From positions 1,826-8,767 of the forward strand of contig MERZ01000139.1 in assembly GCA_001770785.1 (NCBI GenBank): DNA of 6,942 nucleotides. The letters are read 5' to 3'. Position 1 is the stretch's first letter, and the number at the start of each line of letters is the position of its first letter. Under the pieces are notes generated by a model. It was not told the DNA's origin and did not search any database. It saw only the letters and a list, made by a program, of their open reading frames with translations. This DNA is from Burkholderiales bacterium RIFCSPHIGHO2_12_FULL_61_11. Lineage in GTDB: Bacteria; Pseudomonadota; Gammaproteobacteria; Burkholderiales; Burkholderiaceae_C. Below, piece after piece: positions 1-5,502 of this stretch. The position numbers and the translations under genes are program-made.

Positions 1-166
1 TGTGATGCTGACGGAAATCCTCTTTGCCAGTGGCTCGGCTGCGGCCCTGGGCGCCGCCCAGTTCAGCCCGCGCATCCTGCTGGGCGGCAGCCTGATTGTG
101 CTGGCCGCCGTGCTGGCGGCCATGGCGCCTGCGGGCAATGGGCCGAGCGACGGAAAATCACCCTGA
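1..166 (+). CDS. DMT/EamA-family membrane transporter, C-terminal fragment
   Basis: This is the last 54 residues of a protein that begins before the window, read from base 2 to the TGA at 164-166. It shows a short helix (VMLTEILFASGSAAALGA), a polar turn with FSPRI, then a final hydrophobic helix (LLGGSLIVLAAVLAAMA) and a short hydrophilic tail. This alternation matches the last two transmembrane segments of EamA-type drug/metabolite transporters, where an E-x-x-F segment is followed by a gene-end LLGG-x-LI-x-AAVLLA helix. Such proteins are inner-membrane exporters or importers of small metabolites; the substrate cannot be told from this fragment. The stop lies 36 bp before the presumed start of the glutathione peroxidase gene on the same strand, so co-transcription is possible. 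The family call rests only on this C-terminal pattern. Confidence 0.6.
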   Translation, partial: VMLTEILFASGSAAALGAAQFSPRILLGGSLIVLAAVLAAMAPAGNGPSDGKSP

Positions 167-190
167 CCCAACCTAGCAGAGATTGACCTC

Positions 191-195
191 AGGAG
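191..195 (+). promoter_or_regulatory. Shine-Dalgarno site that positions the ACG start
   Basis: AGGAG is a strong ribosome binding site. The seven following bases lead to ACG at 203-205, an ideal spacing. It does not suit any other in-frame start, which supports 203 as the original initiation codon, possibly mutated from ATG by one T-to-C change. Confidence 0.65.
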
Positions 196-202
196 CCCAG
201 CC

Positions 203-694
203 ACGAAGACGCCCTCAGTTTACGATTTTCAAGCTCGCCAGATCAACGGCAAGGACGTTGCGCTGTCTGCATTCAAGGGCAAGGTGATGCTGATCGTGAA
301 TACCGCCAGCCAGTGCGGCTTCACCCCGCAGTTCGGCGGTCTGGAAGAACTTCACAAAAGCTATGCGCGCAGGGGGCTGGCCGTGCTGGGCTTTCCGTGC
401 AACCCGTTTGGCGAGCAAGACCCCGGCAATGACGGCGCAATCGCCGAATTTTGTCAGGTCAACTATGGCGTGAGTTTTCCGATGATGGGCAAGATCGATG
501 TCAACGGCCCGGCCGCGCACCCGCTGTACAAGTGGTTATCGTCCGAAGCACCAGGACTGCTGGGCAGCAAGGTCATCAAATGGAGCTTCACCAAATTTCT
601 GATCGGCAGAGATGGCGAGGTCATCAAACGCTATGCGCCGCAAACTGCGCCCCAGCAGATGGCGCAGGACATCGAGGCTGCGCTGGCTGCTTGA
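203..694 (+). CDS. Glutathione peroxidase family (Cys-type) with a non-ATG start
   Basis: The 163-residue product matches bacterial Cys-type glutathione peroxidases, thioredoxin-fold enzymes that reduce peroxides, usually with thioredoxin as donor. Visible motifs are NTASQCGFTPQ with peroxidatic Cys38, the block GFPCNPFGEQDPG with catalytic Gln72, EFC with probable resolving Cys84, and IKWSFTKFL with Trp127. Two differences from family consensus stand out: the usual NQFG is NPFG, and the Asn after the catalytic Trp is Ser128. Homology begins at VYDFQA, residues 6-11, so the gene must start just upstream. No ATG, GTG, TTG or CTG lies in frame between the in-frame TGA at 164 and this point. An AGGAG at 191-195 sits 7 nt before ACG at 203, exactly where ATG would be expected, so I place the start there. 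ATT at 182 is a poorer alternative, and GTG 284 or ATG 287 would delete the first strand of the fold. Confidence 0.87.
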   Translation, partial: TKTPSVYDFQARQINGKDVALSAFKGKVMLIVNTASQCGFTPQFGGLEELHKSYARRGLAVLGFPCNPFGEQDPGNDGAIAEFCQVNYGVSFPMMGKIDVNGPAAHPLYKWLSSEAPGLLGSKVIKWSFTKFLIGRDGEVIKRYAPQTAPQQMAQDIEAALAA

Positions 695-706
695 TGCGGC
701 ACTGCT

Positions 707-727
707 GCACGGCCCTGGCCATGGTGC
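707..727. terminator. Possible hairpin between convergent genes (weak)
   Basis: The 65-bp gap between the GPx stop (694) and the receptor stop (760) contains GCAC, GGCC, GGCC and GTGC segments that can fold into an imperfect hairpin with a 3-nt bulge. Its location between two converging genes fits a shared terminator. No T-tract follows it on either strand, so it does not meet the usual pattern of an intrinsic terminator. Confidence 0.2.
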
Positions 728-759
728 TAACTCAGGCGCAACTCCATATGTATCCGAGA

Positions 760-1746
760 TCAGTTGCCGACCACAAACCCGGTCGCCTTCACGATGCGTG
801 CCCAACGCTCGGTCTCCTGATTCATCTTGCTAAGGAATCTATCGCCGCAGATGTCCTGCGAGACGCTCAGGCTGGCACTCGCCATGCGAGCCTTGAATTC
901 CGGGGAGTTGCTAATCTGCTGATGCGCTTCTGTCAACCGTTTGACGATAGGTGCAGGAAGATTTCTGGGCCCGGACAGGCCAAACCAGACCGTGGTGGTC
1001 AGTTGCGGCAGACCGACTTCGGCCACGGTGGGCACATCCGGCAACTGCGGCGAACGCTGTTCGGCGGTCGTGGCATAGGCCACCAGTTTACCGGCCTTGA
1101 TGTGAGGGCTGGCTGTGGCAATCTGCACAAAGCCCAGCGGAGCCACACCACCCAGCATGTCGTTGATCTGTTGCGGGCTGCTCTTGTAGGGTATGTGCAT
1201 CATCTCGGTCTTCAGGGCTTCGCTTAACTGGTAACCAAGAAAGTGGGCGGGCGAGCCGGGTGAGTAGGATGAATAGGTCGGAGGTGTCTTCTGCTCCTTG
1301 ATCCGCTGGGACAGTTCGTTAAAGTTCTTCGCTCCAATACTGGGGTGACTGGCCAGCACCAATGCGGCCTCGACCCCCTGGCAGATCTGCGTGAAATCAG
1401 CACCCTTGTACTTGGCCATGGCATTGGCATTCGGGGTGATGGTCATCATGCCGGCAGTGTTGACCAGCAGGGTGTAGCCGTCAGCGGGCGCACGCATGAT
1501 GGATTGCGCGGCGATCATGCCGCCGACAGCAGGCATGTTTTCCACGATGACGGGCTGGCCCAGTGCCTTGGCCAGGTGATCGGCGAGCGCACGCGCATAG
1601 ACGTCCGGCGGGCCGCCAGCGGTGGATGGCGCCAGCAGCTTGATCGGTTTTTCCGGCCAGTTCTGCGCCTGAGCCCAGGGGGTCGCCAAGGTGAGTAGGC
1701 CCATGAGCATGGCTGCAGGCCTGGACGTAAAGTTTCTGAACATCAT
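760..1746 (-). CDS. Bug/TctC-family tripartite tricarboxylate transporter substrate-binding protein
   Basis: The 328-residue protein is a periplasmic solute receptor of the Bug (TctC) family, which captures mostly carboxylated organic compounds for TctA/TctB-type membrane permeases. Residues 1-27 form a signal peptide: basic start, hydrophobic stretch AAMLMGLLTLATP, then AQA before the likely cleavage site ahead of QNWPEKPI. The mature N-terminus carries family hallmarks: WPEKPIKLLAPSTAGGPPD, LGQPVIVENMPAVGG at 62-76 and APADGYTLL at 86-94. GKLVAYATT and LPDVPTVAEVGLP, around 219-247, are the usual second-domain blocks. Two cysteines, C122 and C300, are present. Length is normal. The tandem ATG start at 1741-1746 is preceded by AAAGGAG at 1754-1760, with good spacing. 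It lies 72 bp downstream of the sulfatase on the same strand, so it is probably the second gene of that operon. No permease gene is in the window; many members of this family are encoded alone. The ligand is unknown. Confidence 0.93.
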   Translation of the reverse strand: MMFRNFTSRPAAMLMGLLTLATPWAQAQNWPEKPIKLLAPSTAGGPPDVYARALADHLAKALGQPVIVENMPAVGGMIAAQSIMRAPADGYTLLVNTAGMMTITPNANAMAKYKGADFTQICQGVEAALVLASHPSIGAKNFNELSQRIKEQKTPPTYSSYSPGSPAHFLGYQLSEALKTEMMHIPYKSSPQQINDMLGGVAPLGFVQIATASPHIKAGKLVAYATTAEQRSPQLPDVPTVAEVGLPQLTTTVWFGLSGPRNLPAPIVKRLTEAHQQISNSPEFKARMASASLSVSQDICGDRFLSKMNQETERWARIVKATGFVVGN

Positions 1747-1753
1747 TTTTTGT

Positions 1754-1760
1754 CTCCTTT
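1754..1760 (-). promoter_or_regulatory. Ribosome binding site of the Bug receptor gene
   Basis: Read on the minus strand, AAAGGAG lies 7 nt before the first ATG of the tandem start (1744-1746). It is the only strong Shine-Dalgarno site among the minus-strand genes here, which suggests the receptor is translated more efficiently than the sulfatase upstream. Confidence 0.7.
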
Positions 1761-1768
1761 GAATGGCT

Positions 1769-1783
1769 GTGGACGTGGTCCAC
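1769..1783 (-). repeat. Perfect 6-bp inverted repeat between sulfatase and receptor genes
   Basis: GTGGAC, GTG, GTCCAC forms a perfect 6-bp stem with a 3-nt loop in the 72-bp gap between the sulfatase stop and the receptor start. In the transcript it would sit 8 nt upstream of the AAAGGAG ribosome binding site. There is no T-tract, so it is unlikely to be a full terminator. It could be an mRNA stabiliser protecting the receptor message, a partial attenuator, or chance. Confidence 0.4.
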
Positions 1784-1818
1784 GGTAAGTGAATGCGGAT
1801 CGGGGTTGCGGCCTGGCT

Positions 1819-3141
1819 TCAGCGCTGGGGCAGGTCCTTGGCGGAGTAGCCCAGGCTGACGGCAGCGTCTTGCGGGATAGCGGGAACACTCGCGTTCCAG
1901 GCCAGCCAGGCTTCGCGCATGGCCCGGAAGCGTTCCGGCTGGCGCTGCGCCAGATTGGCGCGCTCCCTCGCATCCGTGGCGATGTCGAACAGGTATTCGT
2001 GCTCGTCAACCTTGAGGTATTTCCAGTTGCCCTGGCGCATGGCGCGCTGCTGGCGGTGGTTCATGCGCCAGTACAACGGGCGCTCGAAGTCATGGTCCGG
2101 ATTGCGCAGCACCTCGCTGAGCGACACGCCATCGATGGGATAGTCCGGATGCGGCTGGCCGCCGCCGAGCTCCAGCAAGGTGGCTGACCAGTCCATGGTC
2201 ATGCAGTGCTGCTGGCTCGTCGAACCGGCCGGAATGGCGGCGGGCCAGTGGGCGATCCAGGGCACGCGGATACCGCCTTCGGTCAGGTCCATCTTGCCGC
2301 CGACCAGGGGCCAGTTGTCGGAGAAGCGCTCGCCGCCGTTGTCGCTGGTAAAGACGATGAGGGTGTTGTCCAGCAGGCCCTGCTCATGCAGCGTCGCGAC
2401 CAGATTTCCGATGCCCTCGTCCATGTGGTGGATCATGCGGCGATAGCTGTGGATGTTGCCGCCGTCCAGATGGAAGAGGTTGTTCGCAACGTCTGCTGTG
2501 ATGTGCGCATCGTCGCGCGTTTCCCAGGGCCAGTGTGGCGCGGTGTAGTGCAGGCTCAGAAAGAAGGGCTTGCCTTCCTTGGCCTGTGGGGCCATGCGCT
2601 GCACATAGTCCACGGCGCGCTGCGACAGCACATCGGTCAGGTAGCCGACCTCGCGGTGCGACTCTTCACCGATGTACAAATCGTGGTCGCCCTTGCCGGA
2701 GCAATGGGTGAAGTAGTCCACCCCGCCGGCCATGATGCCGAAGAACTCGTCGTAGCCAGAGCGCAGCGGACCGAAAGCCGGCGGGTAGCCGAGGTGCCAC
2801 TTGCCGATCAGGGCGGTGGCATAGCCGGCCTCGCGCAGTTGTGAGGGCAAGGTGGGAATGTCCGTGGGCAGGCCAAGCGTAGTGCTGCCTTTGCTGCGGC
2901 TGTTGATGGGCTCCTCCATGCCACCGCGCAGGCGGTACTGGTAGCGCATCGTCATCAGGGCGAACCGCGTCGGGGAGCAGACGGGGGAGTTGGCGTAGCC
3001 TTCGGTAAATCGCAGGCCACCAGCCGCCAGCGCATCGATGTGTGGAGAGACCGGACCAAACTGGGCCTCCCGCCCCCCATAGCAGCCCAGGTCGGCGTAT
3101 CCGAGGTCGTCCGAAACGATGTAGATGAGATTGGGCTTCAT
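1819..3141 (-). CDS. Type I sulfatase (arylsulfatase-like), predicted cytoplasmic
   Basis: The 440-residue protein belongs to the formylglycine-dependent sulfatases of the alkaline phosphatase superfamily, which hydrolyse organic sulfate esters to alcohol and sulfate. Motifs in order: metal-binding Asp11-Asp12 in YIVSDDLGYADLG; the modification core Cys55-Ser-Pro-Thr-Arg59; Lys114 and His116 in IGKWHLG; His198 in SLHYTAPHWPW; Asp267-Asn268 in FTSDNGG; and Lys283 in GGKMDLTEGGIRVPW. All expected metal and sulfate ligands are therefore present. Cys55 should be converted to formylglycine by a separate enzyme not in the window. The normally conserved TG-R after the core is here Thr-Met65-Arg. Met1 is followed directly by the core beta strand NLIYIVSDD, so there is no signal peptide; the enzyme should act in the cytoplasm. 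No Shine-Dalgarno site is evident before ATG 3139-3141, but the N-terminal fit supports this start. The substrate cannot be predicted. Confidence 0.93.
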   Translation of the reverse strand: MKPNLIYIVSDDLGYADLGCYGGREAQFGPVSPHIDALAAGGLRFTEGYANSPVCSPTRFALMTMRYQYRLRGGMEEPINSRSKGSTTLGLPTDIPTLPSQLREAGYATALIGKWHLGYPPAFGPLRSGYDEFFGIMAGGVDYFTHCSGKGDHDLYIGEESHREVGYLTDVLSQRAVDYVQRMAPQAKEGKPFFLSLHYTAPHWPWETRDDAHITADVANNLFHLDGGNIHSYRRMIHHMDEGIGNLVATLHEQGLLDNTLIVFTSDNGGERFSDNWPLVGGKMDLTEGGIRVPWIAHWPAAIPAGSTSQQHCMTMDWSATLLELGGGQPHPDYPIDGVSLSEVLRNPDHDFERPLYWRMNHRQQRAMRQGNWKYLKVDEHEYLFDIATDARERANLAQRQPERFRAMREAWLAWNASVPAIPQDAAVSLGYSAKDLPQR

Positions 3142-3186
3142 GGGGTTGGCGCAGGTGTGTCTTGGGTATCAGGGAAGTTGTTGCAG

Positions 3187-3215
3187 AGTTTAAGTTGCCA
3201 CCATGTATTTGTAAA
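3187..3215 (-). promoter_or_regulatory. Candidate sigma-70 promoter of the sulfatase-receptor operon
   Basis: On the minus strand, TTTACA (3210-3215) is followed after exactly 17 nt by TAAACT (3187-3192). These match 5 of 6 and 4 of 6 consensus positions for the -35 and -10 boxes. Transcription would begin near 3180, leaving a leader of about 40 nt to the sulfatase ATG. The call rests on spacing and consensus only. Confidence 0.4.
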
Positions 3216-3224
3216 ATTGAAATA
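3206..3224. promoter_or_regulatory. Candidate LysR-type operator (T-N11-A dyad)
   Basis: TATTT, nine bases, AAATA forms an interrupted dyad, and T3209 and A3221 satisfy the T-N11-A pattern typical of LysR-family binding sites. It lies in the divergent region between the LysR gene and the sulfatase. It overlaps the candidate -35 box of the sulfatase promoter and the candidate -10 box of the LysR promoter, as expected for a regulator that activates its neighbour and represses itself. The region is AT-rich, so a short dyad can arise by chance. Confidence 0.35.
3212..3217 (+). promoter_or_regulatory. Candidate -10 box of the LysR gene promoter
   Basis: TAAAAT matches five of six positions of the sigma-70 -10 consensus. 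At 17-nt spacing the upstream hexamer is TTTAAG (3189-3194), a poor -35 box matching about three of six positions. The start of transcription would be near 3224, leaving about 26 nt before the ATG at 3250. That leader has no recognisable Shine-Dalgarno site. Confidence 0.3.
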
Positions 3225-3249
3225 TCTCCACTTGAACTAAAAAATATCT
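3220..3249 (+). repeat. Direct repeat AAATATCT, two copies 22 bp apart
   Basis: AAATATCT occurs at 3220-3227 and again at 3242-3249, where it abuts the LysR start codon. The 22-bp period is close to two helical turns, so a dimeric protein could contact both on one face of the DNA. The repeat is short and lies in AT-rich sequence. Confidence 0.35.
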
Positions 3250-4169
3250 ATGGACCCGCGTCATCTGGTTCAACTGGCCACCATTCTTGAAAAAGGGTCG
3301 ATCACGCAGGCCAGCCGCCATCTGCACCTGACCCAGCCCACCCTCACCCACAACATGCAGACGCTGGAAATGCAGGCCGGGGGCACGCTGTTCGAGCGCA
3401 GCCGCTTTGGCGTGCGCAGCACCCCGCTGGGCGAAATGCTGGCGCGCGAAGGAAGGGCGATCACCCGCCGGCTCAAGGATGCAGTCGAAGTCAGTGCCCG
3501 CCACCGCAGTGGCCTGAAGCATCAGGTACGCCTGGGCACGGGCCCGATCGTCGGGGCCGGACTGCTGCCGGGCTTGACCCGGGAACTGTTGCAGCGTTAT
3601 CCGGGCATCGCACTGACCGTGCAGAGCGACCGCCCCCATTTACTGGTGGAGCAACTGGTCGATGGCCGGTACGACCTGGTGATTGCACCCTCCTGGCTGG
3701 ACCGGCCGCCGCCGGGCATCGAACGCTTTGTGCTGGTCAAGGACGATCTGGGCGTGTTCTGCGGCGCAGCCCATCCGCTGGCGGCAAAGAGAGCACTGGG
3801 CCCGGGGGACGCGGACGATCAGGGATGGATCAGCCTGGGCACGGCGTCACCGTTCGATCAGGACGTGCGCGAGATGCTCACCAGCGCGGGCGTGGGCAGC
3901 AGCGCACCGATATCACCGTGCTGGGGGAGGCCTTCATGCTGCTGCGCATCCTGTCCGAAGGGCGGCACCTGTCCGTGCTGCCGCACTATCCCGTGCGCTT
4001 GCTGCAGTCCCATTTCCCGCTGGTGGAACTGGCATTGCCTGTCAAGCCGAAGCCGCGCAACATCTACCTCTGGTGCAGGGCAACGCTGCTGGAGGACCCT
4101 GCCCTCGTGCAGATGAAAGAGACGATATTGGCGTACGCGGCAAGTGCAGTAATCGACTCTGAGCCTTGA
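3250..4169 (+). pseudogene. LysR-family transcriptional regulator, frameshifted near 3900
   Basis: Residues 1-60 form the winged helix-turn-helix of LysR-type regulators: HLVQLATILEKGSITQASRHL, LTQPTLTHNMQTLE and LFERSRFGVRSTPLG. The effector-binding domain follows, with VRLGTGPIVGAGLLPGL, VEQLVDGRYDLVIAP and the LGVFCGAAHPLA block. Up to about codon 217 the frame starting at 3250 is coding. From 3903 onward the LysR C-terminus (RTDITVLGEAFMLLRIL, then LSVLPHYPV and LPVKPKPRNIYLW) continues in the -1 frame to TGA at 4167-4169. The original frame instead gives an atypical Cys-rich tail ending at 4116. One missing base, or two extra, in 3888-3903 (ggcgtgggcagcagcg) explains this. The repaired protein would be about 306 residues, a normal LysR length. 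It is divergent from the sulfatase-receptor pair, the classical layout of a regulator and its targets. It could be a true pseudogene or a sequence error. Confidence 0.85.
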
Positions 4170-4197
4170 TCCATCAATATGGTCCAGTTCTTAAGCA

Positions 4198-4240
4198 CAA
4201 GGTGACCAAGACACCAAAGCGAATGGCGTCAACCACCTTG
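4198..4240. repeat. Inverted repeat in the convergent LysR/glcF junction
   Basis: The 79-bp gap between the LysR stop (4169) and the glcF stop (4249) holds CAAGGTG at 4198-4204 and its exact complement CACCTTG at 4234-4240. They are separated by 29 nt, and a short GAC/GTC pairing lies inside. It might form a weak shared terminator structure for the two converging genes, but there is no T-tract on either strand. Confidence 0.22.
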
Positions 4241-4248
4241 ACTACGGG

Positions 4249-5475
4249 CTATGCCTTCGCCAGCGCCTCGTCCAGCACTTCCACCCAATGCCGCACCGGC
4301 GTGGCGGTGCCGCTCTGCAGATGCGTGATGCAGCCAATGTTGGCCGACACGATCACTTCAGGCGCCATCTCGGCCAGATTCGCCAACTTGCGGTCGCGCA
4401 GCTCATAGGCGATTTTGGGCTGAAGTACCGAGTAGGTGCCTGCCGAGCCGCAGCACAAATGCGCTTCGCAGCTGGCGGCCTTGATGTCAAAGCCCAGTTC
4501 GCCCAGGTGCTTTTCAACGCCGCCGCGCAGTTGCTGGCCGTGCTGCAGGGTGCAGGGCGGGTGAAAGGCAATCTGCCCTGCTGTGGCAGAGACCTTGCCA
4601 CGCAACTGAGCCACCAGTTCGGGCAGCAGTTCGCTCAGGTCGCGGGTGAGTTCGCTGATGCGCGCGGCTTTTTCGGCATAAGCCGGGTCGTCCCTGAGAA
4701 TGTGGCCATATTCCTTCACCGTGACGCCGCAGCCCGAGGCGTTCATCACGATGGCCTCGACACCGGCTTCGACAAGCGGCCACCAGGCGTCGATGTTGAC
4801 GCGCATCTCAAGCTTGCCGCCTTCCTGGTCGTTCAGGTGAAACTTGACCGCGCCGCAGCATCCGGCCCTGGCCGCCAGCACGACCTGAATCCCGGCGGCA
4901 TCCAGCACGCGTGCCGTAGCGCTGTTGATGTTGGGGCTCATGGAGGGCTGCACGCAGCCGGCCAGCATCAGCATTTTGCGGGGGTGTGGCGCGCTCGGCC
5001 AGACGCCTGCGTCCTGCCTGGCGGGCACCTTGCTCTTGAGTGCGGCGGGCAGCAGTCCACGAACCCTTTGCCCCAACTTCATGGCGGGGCCAAACAGCGC
5101 TGAAGGCAAGCCCTCTTTCAGCGCCCAGCGCACCGCTGTTTCAGCCATTGGACGCGGCACCTTGGCATCGACCAGCTTGCGCCCGATGTCGACCAGGTGG
5201 CCGTACTGCACGCCGCTCGGGCAGGTGGTTTCGCAATTGCGGCAGGTCAGGCAGCGGTCCAGGTGCAGCTGGGTTTTGCGCGTCGGCATACTGCCTTCGA
5301 GCACCTGCTTGATCAGGTAAATGCGACCGCGCGGGCTATCGAGCTCGTCGCCAAGCAGCTGGTAAGTCGGGCAGGTGGCGGTGCAAAAGCCGCAGTGCAC
5401 GCACTTGCGCAAAATCGCTTCGGCCGCGCTGCCGTCGGCGGTGTCTTGATATTCGGGAGCGAGTGAGGTTTGCAT
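4249..5475 (-). CDS. glcF: Glycolate oxidase iron-sulfur subunit GlcF
   Basis: The 408-residue protein is the iron-sulfur subunit of the GlcDEF glycolate oxidase, which oxidises glycolate to glyoxylate and passes electrons towards the respiratory chain at the membrane. Two [4Fe-4S] motifs are intact: Cys25, 28, 31 and 35 in CVHCGFCTATCP, and Cys75, 78, 81 and 85 in CLTCRNCETTCP. Two cysteine-rich CCG domains follow: the first has Cys174 (LAGCVQP) and Cys206-207 (AGCCGAVKFH); the second has Cys308 (FHPPCTLQHGQ), Cys336 and Cys341-342 (HLCCGSAG). The length is normal for the family. The N-terminus MQTSLAPEYQDT followed by AEAILRKCVHCGFC fits other GlcF proteins, supporting ATG 5473-5475, although only a weak Shine-Dalgarno site (TAAGAA) precedes it. 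It begins 27 nt after the glcE stop, so the two genes are surely one transcription unit. Confidence 0.96.
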   Translation of the reverse strand: MQTSLAPEYQDTADGSAAEAILRKCVHCGFCTATCPTYQLLGDELDSPRGRIYLIKQVLEGSMPTRKTQLHLDRCLTCRNCETTCPSGVQYGHLVDIGRKLVDAKVPRPMAETAVRWALKEGLPSALFGPAMKLGQRVRGLLPAALKSKVPARQDAGVWPSAPHPRKMLMLAGCVQPSMSPNINSATARVLDAAGIQVVLAARAGCCGAVKFHLNDQEGGKLEMRVNIDAWWPLVEAGVEAIVMNASGCGVTVKEYGHILRDDPAYAEKAARISELTRDLSELLPELVAQLRGKVSATAGQIAFHPPCTLQHGQQLRGGVEKHLGELGFDIKAASCEAHLCCGSAGTYSVLQPKIAYELRDRKLANLAEMAPEVIVSANIGCITHLQSGTATPVRHWVEVLDEALAKA

Positions 5476-5502
5476 GGTTCTTACTGGTTTGCCGGCTGGC
5501 CG

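Noticed and set aside
707..727. Strong bidirectional terminator between GPx and the receptor gene
   Set aside because: The hairpin has a bulge and a tight loop and lacks a T-tract on either strand, so it is kept only as a weak feature.
451..1227. Open frame of 258 codons overlapping the ends of GPx and the receptor
   Set aside because: It crosses two well-supported genes in the wrong frame or strand, and its translation has no recognisable family features.
2206..2844. Open frame of 212 codons antisense to the sulfatase
   Set aside because: It lies fully inside a well-supported sulfatase gene and shows only Val/Ala/Gly-rich composition typical of a GC-rich shadow frame.
3888..3915. Programmed ribosomal frameshift in the LysR gene
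   Set aside because: There is no slippery heptamer, internal Shine-Dalgarno stimulator or evident downstream pseudoknot, and LysR genes are not known to use recoding. Mutation or sequence error is simpler.
4288..5103. Open frame of 271 codons antisense to glcF
   Set aside because: GlcF is certain from its cysteine motifs; the opposite frame shows no domain or good start context.
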